A stretch of DNA of 64,000 bases, taken from assembly GCA_900074885.1 (NCBI GenBank), contig FJUW01000012.1, positions 1,533,841-1,597,840 on the forward strand, given 5' to 3'. This document shows, piece by piece, positions 37,049 through 49,137 of the stretch. Positions within the stretch are counted from its first letter, which is position 1. Each line of letters opens with the position of its first letter. The position numbers were made by a program, and so were the translations under genes. The notes beneath the pieces were generated by a model. It was given only the letters and a program-made list of their open reading frames with translations. It searched no databases and was not told the origin of the DNA. The DNA is from Rhynchosporium graminicola. Its lineage: Eukaryota > Ascomycota > Leotiomycetes > Helotiales > Ploettnerulaceae.

Positions 37049-38496
37049 CTATTGTTGAGCAAGAGCATGGGCCTCTAAAGGGGATATAGAGCGACTCCTG
37101 GTTGCCTCCGAGTCCGTCCCCGCGCCTTCTCGTTCTCGAAACACGTTTACAGGCAAAAATACATCCGCCAAATTATCCCAAAAGCCCAGATCATACAGAT
37201 TCTCAACATCTGCTAACCTCCATACCCTTTCCCACTCTCCGATACCAATAGCACCAGGTCCTCTGGGAGGCTCTCCATCCTCAGTGCGCAGCACGACCTG
37301 TTGGCTTTCTACGGGCCATCTTGTCCATGCTGCTTCGACAGTCTCGTCTTTATGACGATGCGTGGCTAACGCACGTTTGAATGCGAATCCATCTGTCATT
37401 TCAGCTTGCCAGTCTGACCATTTCATCGATTCGTTAGTAGTGGTACCGACCCAGATAAGGTAGATGTGGTATCCGAGCAAGCCGAAAATCAGTGGCGTAG
37501 TCAAAAAACAGAGAAGTGTGACTGCTCCGATGCGTGTATATTCCTGAAGCACCCAGCCCCAAACATTGGCAAACTGAGACCAAGTAAATCCTATGCCGCG
37601 AAATGTCCACGAGGGAACCTGCTTGCGAACCTCGTCGGACAGAAGTGAAAAGCCGATGTAGGCTGCGTATGAGGTCAGAATCCCCGTCGTCCAGAGGAGT
37701 AGGAGGAAGTAGTTCTGGTTGTTGTAGCCGACGCAATTGTTGATGAAAATACAATGATGATCTAGCTTTGAAATGCATCGCTTGCATATGCTACAGTGTT
37801 TCGAGCGTGCTGGTTTTAGTATTTTACAAGTACTGCATACTTGTCCGGGGTGAAAGATCGTGAAATCGTATGGGTAGAGACTCATGGCTTGAGAGTGGTT
37901 TTCTGGACTGATGTAGCCTGGATCTCGGGCTGCGGATGCGTACAGAAATATGTATGGTAGAGAAAGGAGAGTTACAGCAGTAAATTTCCTAAATGTATTG
38001 AGTAGGTTCCATGCGGGAGGGAGAAAGAGAACTTCCGAGACAGAAAGCAGGAGTATGAAGAATATCTGATTTGTGTCAGTCTAGCTACACAACGATTGGT
38101 CTTTTAGAATCCGTCTTGAGCCATGAAAAGGGCAGAGTGAAGATGCCCAGAAAGCGACCAAGTTATATTATATCCGGCCCCCAACACGGAAATAAAGTCT
38201 TACCATCACAACTGGATGTCTATCATTCCAAAGTATATGAGCTTGTCTGGTCACCCAAGCGCTTAGACGACCCTGCGTCAATCTTTGGTCCCATGATCGG
38301 AGTGTGGCAGGGATATGAATCCACAATAGCCTATGCAGGGCCCCAATAGGTGTGTTCCTACAAGAAGTCAGTTCGAAACATCTAGCGAGAGTATACTTGA
38401 AGCAAACCTCAGCGCGGGTAGTCGCCCAAAGAAGGCTACGAAGGTAAAGAAGGAGATAACCAGTATCGAAATGGCCACGTTGCGAAGAGCCCCCAT
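37049..38496 (-). CDS. SWF1: DHHC palmitoyltransferase, Swf1-like
   Basis: Three exons on the minus strand: 38496-38408, 38357-38204 and 38065-37049; 419 residues. Exon 1 gives the N-terminal membrane anchor ([22 protein letters not shown]). Exons 2-3 give [20 protein letters not shown] and [16 protein letters not shown]. The DHHC cysteine-rich domain is CSTC, then [27 protein letters not shown], with the active Cys186 in Asp-His-His-Cys. Two more membrane helices and a cytosolic tail follow. Domain order, the luminal/cytosolic layout and the [27 protein letters not shown] block fit fungal Swf1, the ER palmitoyltransferase acting on tail-anchored SNAREs. It is divergent from RAP1 with 394 bp between the start codons. 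Intact. Confidence 0.92.
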
Positions 38497-38890
38497 TATA
38501 AAAGTAGATATGTGTATAAAGTCCTAATGTTCAAGAATAGGCCATACCGTGAGACGAAATTGATATGCAGCGACAGTCATGCACAGCTGAGACTGAGACT
38601 ATAACTGCACCAAGGAAGTGGTTTCGGACGAAGTCGGTGTCCAGGAGTGAGGCAGCGACCGAAGTTTCACCGAGTCAGGTGCTCAGGTGTCAGCGCGAAT
38701 TTCTGTCAGTCACTCAATCGCGTCTCTCTCAACCACTTCGAAAAGCTACCAACGACAATGAAGTATCAACAGTTGCACAATGTACTACGCGTTGTCATGT
38801 AATTTGATAACTTACGCTTCTGATCTCTTTGTACGGCAGCAAAACGACTTTGAGCTTAAAGAATTGTGACGCACGGCGCGAAGCTCGAGC
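38497..38890. promoter_or_regulatory. shared divergent promoter region of SWF1 and RAP1
   Basis: The two start codons face away from each other across 394 bp, so this stretch must hold both promoters. No clear TATA box or repeated binding site stands out. Confidence 0.6.
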
Positions 38891-41689
38891 ATGGCGGCTC
38901 GGATCGTGTACGAAGGTGCTGCTGGCAAAGGAGGAGATCTTTTTCAAGGCATGAAGATATGGCTATCCCTCCGTGTGCCATCTCGAGATAGGTGGAAGGA
39001 GCAAGTCGAGGTTCATTAGTTTCCTTCTGGTACATGACAATAGCTAATAGCTTGATAGTCGAATGGTGGGGTCATTGCGAAGCTGGAGAAGGGTGCCGAT
39101 GTTATCATCGTTGATCATGCACGCAAAGACTACCCTCCCGGCTCAATTTCTTGGAAATGGATCGAACAATCAGTGAAGAAAGGAGTACTCGAAGATATTG
39201 AGGATCACCGCGCGGGCCCAGTTCATGGTCAGGTTAGGGAGGTTGGGGCAACTCAACCGACGAAGAAGACAAGAACTAAATTCACCCCGGCGGACGATCA
39301 GCTTCTTGAACAGATGGTGGCCAGAGCTGAAAGGAAAGGTCTTCCCATTCTGGGCAACGTCATATACAAGGAATTCGCTGCGAGGGTAAATATGCTAGCC
39401 AACAGCGCCAATAATTCGTTGACATTCTGTTAGTATCCTCATCATACGTGGCAGTCATGGATGGACCGCTGGAAAAAGTACCTTTCTTCAAGTAGCCGGC
39501 CCTCGTTGCCTGAAGATGACGACGAGGAAGAGGAGGCAGAGGAGGAGGTTCCAGAACCAGAACCTCGACCAGTCCCAGCGAAACGCAGACAGCCTCGATT
39601 TGGGTCAACTGTCTCATCAGCTCCCTCGATCTCAGGACACCGGCCTTCCAAGCCTCGCCAGATATCACAACCTAAATTACCTAAAAAACCTCGTGCTGTT
39701 AGTCCCGTGGTCAGCGAAAGGTCTCACAACTCAGCCAGGTCACTACAACGAAACCCATTTGTTTTGAAGTCAACCGGAGGTGATGTTTTCACTGCTGACG
39801 AGACCAAACTTCTCTTTGATGCCTTTAATGATATTATGGATCTCAGTGATGATCAAATCATTGACGCCTGGATAGCTTGGTCATCGGAGGTATGTATGCT
39901 ACGGGATATGTTAAACTGCAATTAATGATCATCATAGTATCCAAATCATACTCCACAGGAATGGCGCAATCACTTCAAGGAGTATGTCGTTCCTACAAAA
40001 TTATCTCGTCTCGAGCCTAAGAAAGCAGCAAAGCGTGCCAAGGATATGCTGCCGCCAGAGCAAGCAAAAAAGCGAGAGCCAGCCCCCAACACTCGTATCG
40101 TCGTACCAGCCAGGCCTCGTGGTAATGAGATCAAAGATTCCCAGGAGTCTTCTGGCCAGACTGTTTTGAGTCCAGCAAAACAACCCGAGCCAGTTGAACC
40201 ATACGAAGCCGACGAAGCAGATGAAGCCATCGAGACTGTACCTTCGCACATCAGTAGTGCGGAGGAATTTGAGGTAAACCTTCTGGCTTTAGCAGACGCT
40301 CTAGAGTTGGAGATAGAACCAAATCCCGTGATTTGCGATCGCACTGTGCCGCTATTCGACCTCTGGCAAGTAGTTCGACAGGATGAGTTTAGAGGATACG
40401 ATAACGTCACGGGCCGAAAGCTGTGGCGCAGAGTTGCTAAGAAGCTGGGCTTTGTTGAGAACACAAATAATGCAGGCCGTGATCTTCAGGCGTGCTTCAG
40501 TGAGATTCTGTGCGACCTTGAAGAAATAGAACAACGACAACAAGAGGGAGAAGACATGACTTCCTCGCAGGAACAAGAACTGATCTTAGACCAGTTACAA
40601 CAGACAGAAGGGCATACCGAGGATTTTGCAGAAAGTGAAGATGAAGGAAAGATAGTTCTTAGTGAGGACCAAGAAGAGGATGAATCCCTACGTCATCAAA
40701 AGGAACAGCGGGAGCTCCTTCGCGAGCAAGAGGAGAACGACAACGACTTGAATGTCATTCCGATTTCTTCGCCACCACTAGCATCTTCAATAACATCCAA
40801 GGGCAAGCGGAGATCGGGCAACTATTTCATGAGTCCTGATCTGCCGCGTAACAAACGCCAAAGAATCAACAAAGGCAAAGGCAAGGAGCGGCTAGAAATT
40901 CCATCTACGCCTGAAGATGTCATTAACAACACTCAGATGAGTCGACCGACTCAACAACTGTCCCCGTTGAAACACTTGCAAGCCGAATCATCCTCGTCTG
41001 TTGCATCCTCGCCAATTCAAGAGATCAGACCAATGAAGCTGGAGAGGAAGAAGGCGGTTGCGCGTCAACACATCGAGCCTGAAAAACAACGTCTATTCTA
41101 TGCAGCTTCAGAGTATCCACAACGTCCAAATGACGATGACGACGATGAAGATGACGAAGTGGACTCTCTGGGCTCCATCCTTGGACCCCCAGACAAAGAA
41201 ATAGACGATCCCAGCGACAAAGAGGAGAATGGTCTGTTCATTGGTCAAGAACTGCCATCGCCACCAGATCATTCTTGTCTCCGAAACGTCAGCAATACGA
41301 CAACACGGGGCACACTCCACTCAAGCAATAATAACGACTCCTCGACGCAGTCACAGAACGACTCGCAATCGGACTTAGCCACTTGGATTAACAAGCAAGT
41401 CTCCGACGGCTTCACACAAGATATCGTCGTCGAGGCCGTCCAAGCAGCAAGTGGGTGTACGGACGAAGCCCTGATTGCGATGAACGCTTTAGCAGATGGG
41501 ACAGGCTTACCAGAGAATGTGGCTGGTGTGTGGACGGCGGAAGATGATGAGGCTCTTGACAAAAGGAAGGGGACGGAAGAATTTAAGCACATTCTGTTCA
41601 AGCATGGGATCAGTAGGATATTGAAGCGCAGGCAGTATAAAGCTCTTCTACGTACGGTGGCGGAGCAGGAGGGAGTCAGTGATATCTAA
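38891..41689 (+). CDS. RAP1: telomere-binding protein Rap1 (BRCT, Myb, RCT)
   Basis: Four exons: 38891-39010, 39059-39385, 39434-39889 and 39959-41689; 877 residues. The first two exons encode a BRCT-like domain (FQGMKIWLSLRVPSR, NGGVIAKLEKGADVIIVDH, SWKWIEQSVKKGVL). A Myb-type domain follows at about 113-168 (RTKFTPADDQLLEQMVARAE, then HHTWQSWMDRWKKYL across intron 2). A second, weaker helical block is at TADETKLLFDAFNDIMDLSDDQ with EEWRNHFKEYVVPTK. After a long acidic, Ser/Gln-rich linker, the C-terminus (775-877) has the Rap1 C-terminal domain: WINKQVSDGFTQDIVVEAVQ, FKHGISRILKRRQYKAL. This is the fungal/animal type Rap1, part of shelterin, working at telomeres in the nucleus. Intron 1 has an unusual donor, GTTCAT. 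Intact. Confidence 0.93.
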
Positions 41690-42852
41690 GCTATCAACTT
41701 GCTTCCGGAAGTACTACCCGAGAATCCTTGATCGCCGATAGGAGCATGAGTAGTTGCTGGATTAAGCTTACAGATGTCCGAGCTCTGAGAGGTAATTAGC
41801 ATGAATGTATCTTAATCTGCGGGCTTCAATTAGAGATCGCAGCTATGTTTTAGTTCTGAGAGATACCATTTTGCCAATGCCCTTTTCAGCCAAGAACAGA
41901 ATGACCTCGCATCTCGTCCCTGGTGTTTCTCATATCTCTACATATCTATGTCCACCATGGAAGCGCGAATCTCAGACTCTCATGGCAATATCTAAAAGGA
42001 TAAAGGTGAGCTCCTGAGGTCAAACACTTAATAGCGTCATTTTTTGTTTTATATACTGGCTGCATAGGCATTTGTGGAAACAACTAACACTTCCGCCTGA
42101 TACGTGACCTTTGAGAATTTCTCGGATCCTGTATCTACACTTACTTGAGACCATCTCAGTCGCGGGATTACATAACGAGATATCTGCGACTTGCAACAAA
42201 GGACTCGCAACAGCGGCGGATTATTATTGTCATGGCTTCGGTAAGTTAGTCGAGCGCTAAATTATTCTCACATTCGGTTGTGTTACTACTTTCACTGAAT
42301 GATTCAAGAAAGAGCTATTTCGATCTGCTGCTCGTATATTGCCTCGACCAACGACAAACTCTTAGTAAGATTCTGATAGAATATTTGAGAACAGAGTTGG
42401 GAGTGATCAAGGTGGTGAGCGACAGTGAGCGATAGAAGATAGGGGCCTCGTAACCCTCGTGTACTTGAGGTTAGAATATTGGCTTGACCTTATACCGTAA
42501 TCTTTAGCGCCCTGTAAGTGTGATAGTCCGTTGAGGTCCGGAGTATGGAAGTTTGATCACTGTGATATGAACGATAAAAGAGCTGCAAGTAGGAAGCTTC
42601 CAGAAGTCTGCTGCATAGAATAGTGAGTATCATCGCTCCTTCCCACAGAGAGTCAGAGCAACAAAAGGGCCTAGCTAGACCAACATGCCTGACAAAATTA
42701 AACGTGAATGATTCACTAAACATTCAAAGCATCTTCTAGCATTACGAGCTATCCTTTTTTTTCATTCTTATCTCGCGATTCGAACTCAACACCAGCTACG
42801 TAGCAATCCACCAAGCCATCCCAAGTCTTGAAACCTCAGAGAAGTCAACAAG
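41690..42852. other. intergenic, nothing recognised
   Basis: No supported gene. The final 60 bp before 42853 are C/A-rich, as in a fungal 5' leader. Confidence 0.55.
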
Positions 42853-43722
42853 ATGAAACTCGAAGACTCCCCTGATCTCCCAGAGTCACCACAACCAGCA
42901 CCATCAAGTCCACCCGACGTCCCAATGACGCGCATCAACCAACCCTCTGGCGGTTTCTTCATCCCTTCTACCGTCCTCTTCATGAAAGATTTCCTCGACA
43001 CAGCCTGCCGCACCTCGTCCTCTCCTCTAAACTCCATCCCAATCTCACAAATCCTTTACAATATCCTTACCGCCTACCTCCTCCGCCAAACGGTCCATAA
43101 CAACCCCCATAACGATTTCAATCACCACACCATCCCGTGCCGACGCCACTACCCCCTCTGGCGCCAAACCCGCTACTGCGGCGCCCAAAAAGAGAATTGG
43201 GCCGTCACAAAGAAGTTCTTACATGATTTCCGACCTTGTATTGATGTAGCTGGTGATCTCTTCTACTTTTGCGAACCGGAAGAATACAAGAAAGCGCAGG
43301 AACAGCACGAGATTTCTGTGAAGAGAAAGCACAAAGCGGGTGAAAATATTGGAGTAAGAAGACCGATATGGGACGATGGGTACAGGACGCCGTTTGCGGG
43401 GATGCGGATTACTGTTACAGGAAATAATGGTGTGGCACCGATGTTGGTTAGGGATATGATGCAGGGTTGGGATGGGAATTTTGACGTCCTGTGGTCCGTG
43501 GTTATTTTTCTTGGGGGGTGGATGGGTGGAGCGGCTTTGTTTGCGCCTACGAATGGGGAAATTATTGAGAAGGTCGAGGTTGAGGCGGGGAATGCGTGGG
43601 TCTTGCGCGGTGGTATTGGAAGTGGAAAGGGATGTGTTTTTGGGTTGAGTCAGGGGCCTATTATTGGTGAAAGGATTATGGTTGAGCTTTACGTGCCGGT
43701 TTCAGGATGGACGGGTCTTTAG
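42853..43722 (+). CDS. hypothetical protein, single exon, 289 aa
   Basis: The start is ATG 42853 in a good context (AACAAGATGAA). The first 40 residues are Pro/Ser-rich and probably disordered. The middle is Trp/Tyr-rich with CRRHYPLWRQTRYCGAQKENW and YFCEPEEYKKAQEQHE. Near 205-225 is a hydrophobic segment (LWSVVIFLGGWMGGAALFA) that could cross a membrane or pack as a buried helix. The C-terminal part reads as beta strands (GEIIEKVEVEAGNAWVLRG, RIMVELYVPVSGW). Frame length, uniform codon use and lack of stops favour a real gene. I recognise no family and propose no function. Confidence 0.7.
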   Translation: MKLEDSPDLPESPQPAPSSPPDVPMTRINQPSGGFFIPSTVLFMKDFLDTACRTSSSPLNSIPISQILYNILTAYLLRQTVHNNPHNDFNHHTIPCRRHYPLWRQTRYCGAQKENWAVTKKFLHDFRPCIDVAGDLFYFCEPEEYKKAQEQHEISVKRKHKAGENIGVRRPIWDDGYRTPFAGMRITVTGNNGVAPMLVRDMMQGWDGNFDVLWSVVIFLGGWMGGAALFAPTNGEIIEKVEVEAGNAWVLRGGIGSGKGCVFGLSQGPIIGERIMVELYVPVSGWTGL

Positions 43723-45027
43723 GAGGGTGATAGGGCGGTTGCGAGAGGTTGTTGGAGGAAGAGGGTATAGGTGTCCAATTCCGTGGTTGATGGATAGAAC
43801 TGGATCGGGCCCGTGAAAGCCGTAGTGACTGCTCGGAGAAGATATTCAGACGCGATCACGGCCATCGAGAATAAGCGCCAATCCAATTTTTTGCACCTCA
43901 AGTATCTCTAAATGAATATCGATGTATGTGGCTAGAAGATTTGCCTTGATAGTGTAACTAGACCTTGAATTCCTAATATTACGTGATTGATCAGAAATCG
44001 CGAGCGTTGAGCCTTGTGAGACGGTTAGTGTTGACCCTGCGATCCTCAGATGTGGAATGCTTGAAGAAAGTGACACAGATTTCACGGTGTCATGTAATCG
44101 CCTCGGAAACCGGATCAGCATCGAGCCAGGTACAGAGTATTCAAGTGAATCATTTCCAATAACCCTCTCAATTTTTCATAGCAAATCTAATACTAAGCAC
44201 TGAGAACTGCCGAGAACCTGGCATTGACGATCACTAATTTCACATCTTTTTGATCAGAAATTTGACTTCCCCAATCCTGTGATTCAGATTTCGCTTTGGT
44301 TTTATGTGTACCTTGTGAATCTCGTCTTTCTCGGGCGTCTTCCGTATCTGCAGTGCCATGCGTCTCTATTATATCATGTGTCTCCCATATCCCAGGATCT
44401 GACTGCCTTGTTTGTGACTCTAGACTATCTGCTGCCCTGCCCAGACATGTGACTCTTGTTGAGAGCCTTCGTTGAGGTTCCATATTGCTAAAGATGCCTC
44501 AAGAATATCACCGCTCGGCATGATTAGAAATATAACACTCTTTATAGAAAAATTTGCTTCTGGAGTGCATCTTGAATACGCTTTATAGTTGTGGTACAGG
44601 ATTATCAGGACTGCGGGTGTCAAGGTGGAAGTGGCTTTAAGGTTTTGTGGATATCCCGCCACAAAGCCTATCGGCCCACTTTAATCGTCCCCGCCCGTCA
44701 TCGTTGGTGCAGGTGGATCAATCAGGGTGCCGGCGAAACCTTGAATACTCGACGGACGGTAAAAAACAATCAGACGACAACAATATGAGCATCAATCGAT
44801 ATAATGGGATTGTGATATTTGGCGACAGAGAGATATCCAAGAAACCCTGATCAGCTATTCCCTCCCTTTCCGATTACGACATAATTTACACAACCTCATT
44901 CACCGCCTCGCCCTGGTGGCGTCAGAGATATTAGATTTAGTACTACCCCTCCGCCGCTGCTGCTTGCAGCGAGACCAACACATCCGAGACCACACAGCAT
45001 CTGCCAGCTCACCATTGTACAGAAAAT
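43723..45027. other. intergenic with possible relics on the minus strand
   Basis: Minus-strand frames at 43846-44121 (with LRIAGSTLTVSQGSTLAISDQ, a pattern seen in repeat-rich fungal surface proteins) and 44193-44662 are coding-like, but the pieces are not connected by good splice sites. They could be parts of an old gene. Confidence 0.35.
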
Positions 45028-46938
45028 ATGGCAGACCAATCCCACGCCCAGTCTCTTCGATCCCAGTTTATAAACAATCTCCCCAAGACTGCCTCATCTT
45101 CGTCCATCGCAGACATGCGGGTCAACGAGTCCCAGAAGCTTCGAGTCCTCATTGCGGCGAATGGATCAAAGGATGTAGCACAAGCCCTCGCCCTCGTCGT
45201 ACGATTGTCAAAGAACACAAAGATCGAAACGAGAGCTATTGTCGACGAGGCATCATGGCCTGCCCATCGGTTATCACAGGAAACACTGGCGCTGCAGAAT
45301 AGGTGCTTCAGGGCTTGCAGGGAGACGGATGAGGCCCAGAAGACTATCGAAAGAGCTCAAATCGAATTTCACAAGCAGCAAGCCTGCGAGCTCGCGGACT
45401 GGGCAGACATGATGGTATTGGCGCCAATCGATGCCGACACTTTCGCCAAAATGCTTCATGGCATCACCGATTGTCTACTACTAGAGATTCTGCGTAGCTG
45501 GGATGTCTCGAAGAAGATATTACTGGTACCAGGCATGACAACTGCGATGTGGGACAACCCAATGACGAAAAAGCAACTCCATAAGGTCCAGAAGAAATGG
45601 AGCTGGGTACGGGTGATGCAACCGATTTTGTGGAATTACGATAATGGACCTACAAAGAAGTGCCTGTTAGCATGGGACGGCTTCAATGACCTTGTAGATG
45701 CCGTTAAGAACCAGGCAGAACTTATGACTATTGGGCATGATGTGGAGGTAGCGGCTTCTGGGGCTGCCAGTCTCGCCAGATACAATATCAAAACGGATTG
45801 CCTCCTACCACCCGAAATATGGACCTTGATATTCGAGCGAGTAGGGGACTGGGAAGTGGCCAGGGCACTTAATGTATACGCAAGCATTCCTACACCCACT
45901 GAATGGCAGCCGAAGCCCGGAGACCACAAAGACGAGCTGCATAGCTACATGCGCTCTCTTGAATGGACGATCCTCACGTGTAATACTGAAAAGATAATCG
46001 ACAAGCTGAAACAAGCACCTGAGAACATGAAATTTCTCTCAAGTCTTTGCGTCAAGCTTGTCATCAAATTCTGCCTTACCGACCTCTTGACATATTTAGA
46101 AACGAATTTCAAGGATGTTTTCTGGTCGTCATTTGGCCAGAAACTCTTACCGACCAAAGCCTCAGCCGTGTACGGACGTACAGAAATCCTCGAATGGTGG
46201 CGAACATCACCAAGTTTTCTATCCAAGGACTACACAGCAGAAGCCGTCGATGGAGCGTCCAAATCCGGATTCGTACATGTACTAGAGTGGTGGCGTCGTT
46301 CTGGGCTGCCTTTGAAATATACCGTCTCAGCTTTGGAGCAAGCATCTTCTAAGGGACACATCATCGTTCTAGAATGGTGGAAACAAGCAAGTACACTTCA
46401 GGGCTCCCACCAAGCTGAAAACGACTCCCGCCAACGACACGTCTTTCCGTCAACAGCCAGCGACGGAAACATTACGCCCATAGAAGCCCAGCCGGCTCTC
46501 CGCCTCAAGCCAGGTAAAGCCCTTCTCGCCGCCGCACAAAATAACCAATTCCTTGTCCTGCGCTGGTGGGATAACTCCGGCATCCCTATCTCACACTCCG
46601 AGTCCGTTGCAAAGATAGCCTCCGCTCACGGGCACGTCGCCGTACTCGACACATGGCGCGAACTGAAAGGCGAGAAATTGGCGTTCGATAACAAAGTGCT
46701 CGTTGAGCCGACGAAGAATGGTCATGTTGATGTGCTGGAGTGGTGGAAAAATATTAGTCGTGGCGGAGATGGAAGACCTCCGGTGAGAGTGGAGTACAAG
46801 ACATGTGATATTGAGGAGGCGCTGGAAGATAGTGTGGGTAGTGAAGGCACGGCGTTTATGGTTAAGAAGTGGTGGGCACAGAATGGGCTGAATTTGGGAG
46901 TGCAGGTCAGTGAGTGGACGAAGGTTAAAAATTTGTGA
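45028..46938 (+). CDS. HFCD flavoprotein-like domain fused to ankyrin-like repeats
   Basis: One exon, 636 residues. Residues about 35-200 resemble the HFCD flavoprotein fold of phosphopantothenoylcysteine decarboxylase and Hal3/Sis2: KLRVLIAANGSKDVAQ, then ELADWADMMVLAPIDADTFA, ITDCLLLEILRSWD and VPGMTTAMWDNPMT. The last block corresponds to the PAMNxxMW substrate clamp, but the Asn is replaced (PGMTTAMW). The usual His before the ELADWAD block is Cys here, so decarboxylation is unlikely. LLPPEIWTLIFERVG then begins a second half with about six repeats of roughly 33 residues of the type GHVxVLEWWKxSGLPL (for example FVHVLEWWRRSGLPLKYT, HIIVLEWWKQAS, HVDVLEWWKNIS), an ankyrin-like module. Probably cytosolic; perhaps an FMN-binding sensor or scaffold (inference). 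Confidence 0.82.
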   Translation: MADQSHAQSLRSQFINNLPKTASSSSIADMRVNESQKLRVLIAANGSKDVAQALALVVRLSKNTKIETRAIVDEASWPAHRLSQETLALQNRCFRACRETDEAQKTIERAQIEFHKQQACELADWADMMVLAPIDADTFAKMLHGITDCLLLEILRSWDVSKKILLVPGMTTAMWDNPMTKKQLHKVQKKWSWVRVMQPILWNYDNGPTKKCLLAWDGFNDLVDAVKNQAELMTIGHDVEVAASGAASLARYNIKTDCLLPPEIWTLIFERVGDWEVARALNVYASIPTPTEWQPKPGDHKDELHSYMRSLEWTILTCNTEKIIDKLKQAPENMKFLSSLCVKLVIKFCLTDLLTYLETNFKDVFWSSFGQKLLPTKASAVYGRTEILEWWRTSPSFLSKDYTAEAVDGASKSGFVHVLEWWRRSGLPLKYTVSALEQASSKGHIIVLEWWKQASTLQGSHQAENDSRQRHVFPSTASDGNITPIEAQPALRLKPGKALLAAAQNNQFLVLRWWDNSGIPISHSESVAKIASAHGHVAVLDTWRELKGEKLAFDNKVLVEPTKNGHVDVLEWWKNISRGGDGRPPVRVEYKTCDIEEALEDSVGSEGTAFMVKKWWAQNGLNLGVQVSEWTKVKNL

Positions 46939-49137
46939 TATTGAGCGCGGAGCAGGGTTTGATTTGGGAGCATGATTACTTGCTTAAGTACCTGTATATC
47001 AATTCGAGGCGAGGATTATTAAATTCATTCATAATGAGATTTATCCAAACAGGCTGCCTTTGATGGAATATGTCGTGAGACCTTCGACACCGCTCCAAGC
47101 TGCGAAGCCTTACATGCAACACAGACCTACAAGTTGGCTGATTTATCCTCAAAAACTACTTGCGATTCTTGATGCGCGCGTCACTTGTGTTCGATCGCCG
47201 TTTGCCATCCCAGCCTAAACGATGGCTTGTTGAGTCATGAAACCCAAAAAAATAGCGTCTAATGAGTCAGAATATCCCGCTCGCTTAGCACTCATACATT
47301 GCGTTTCGAGAACAGTGACCAAAAGCCGAATCTGTGGTGAAACTCTGAAGTAATCCAGTATTTAAAATGTATTTTCATATAAGCTTAGAGTTACTGAAGT
47401 GCTGTAAGGACCAATTGTCAATAGGGCACTAAACCAAACAGTTTTCGAAGAAAGCTTTCGCCATTTTGGCTCCTCATCCACAAGCACATTCGAATTAACA
47501 CTTCTCTTCGCGAAAAAGTACATTCCTTTCTATTGCCGTCTCGGTAATCTTTCTCATCACCCTCAATTTCGTTTCTTTCATCTTCAAACCAATAAACTCG
47601 TTCGTCGTCCACCGCCCGCTCTCAGATGTTCAATTGCCATATCAACTCTCACGTATATCAAAAGATCGGCGTTCATGGTCGCACTGGAAGCGGGAAGGGC
47701 TTTTCACTCATGCCGCTCTTTCGTGTGGTATGAATTATCGGTAAGAGCTCTAATCGAGTCGAAAGTATCAATATCACGGCTATCACTCGATAGAGTATTT
47801 GCGAACGACTCAATGCTACTACTCAAGATCCTCTCTTCATATAAATTACTGTCTAGTTCAACGCCTCACATTTCCTTACACACTGAGACAACCGGCATCA
47901 TCATCGCTCTCACTAAAGTGCCTTTTCGTCCATTATCGCTAAGAAACGCGGATTGGCCATTGAGCTCCATGAAGATCTTTCTCGCATAGTCAGCGCCATT
48001 TGTTTTGTCTCGCGCGGGCTATATTGAGGGAAGGAACGTGGTGGTAATGGATTATTTCAGCAGTAGTATTGATTGTAAGACTAAAATTTGGACACTGAAG
48101 ATTTTAAGTTAGGATCTGGAGGGTAAGAAATCGTTGGTAATCGCCTATCGTTTGAAGACGATTATAGAATGATAAGGTGGCTGTAGGAAGGGAGGTGTTG
48201 ATCGTGGAGATTGGGAGGCCGAGGGTGTTGTTGAATAGAGGAGGGGGCTTGGGGGAATTGTATCATTCGGGAATCTTTGGTATGGAGAATTTCTTCATAT
48301 ATTTGCGATGACTCTGAGCTTTGAGCTGGGACGTTTGTGTAAAATGTTTACCGAAGTGGATCCCCAGAATTAAGCGAGATAGAGTGACCTCACTGATACT
48401 GGGACACTTCACGCGGCTGAAATTGATGTACTGCTGAGCAGAGGGACAAAAGGGCAGTTGCAAATACTGAATGCCACACAATCGAACATCGAAAGCACCA
48501 GGGGAACTTAGTCGGGATAAATCTTTGCCTGAAGTGGGCAACTCTTGGGGATTGGAGACTTAGCCGCCGAAAGACCCCTGACGCTTATAACTGGAATTAT
48601 TACTTTATACCGATCTATGGCATATTCCAATTGCTCACGGGCTGGCTTTTGAGTGAGAGGAGACTATTTAGCCCGCACTTCTGTACCCCAGTATTAGGAA
48701 TAGCCCAAGTTGATCCACTCCGAAGCGGTCAAAAAATTAAGATGCCAGTACCTTACCCCTTAACGCCCCTTTTTGCAGACAGCTCCTAAAATAGACTCGT
48801 TCAATGCAGTATGCAATCCGCTGGCTATGTATGCCGTCTTGGTACCCCCAAAGACTTCTTACTATCAATAAAGCCACTCTTCTTTACCTTTCAGCAGTGT
48901 AGTTGCTGATACATCAAGGATAATTCAAGGATGAAAACAAGTAACTCAATAGACAGCGAGGAACGCTTGTATTTCATGAATCAAACCCACCTAGCCAGGT
49001 ACATTAAGTCTTGCACCGCCTTCGATTCACGAAAAAGAAACTGCAAGCTTCCACTACCGTCAATCCTTCCCACCCCTCTAAATTCTTTGGCAATGATGTA
49101 TAAACTACATAATCACACTTCCTCCGTAAACTCACGA
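46939..49137. other. 2.2-kb region without a supported gene
   Basis: On the minus strand at about 47650-48000 one frame reads GADYARKIFMELNGQSAF to MMMPVVSVCKEM, stop, then NLYEERILSSSIESFANTLS to a second stop. This may be a degraded gene. The rest is unremarkable. Confidence 0.4.

Noticed and set aside
44193..44483. 96-codon minus-strand frame as a gene
   Set aside because: Low-complexity, charged sequence with another frame open over the same bases; no splice partners found.
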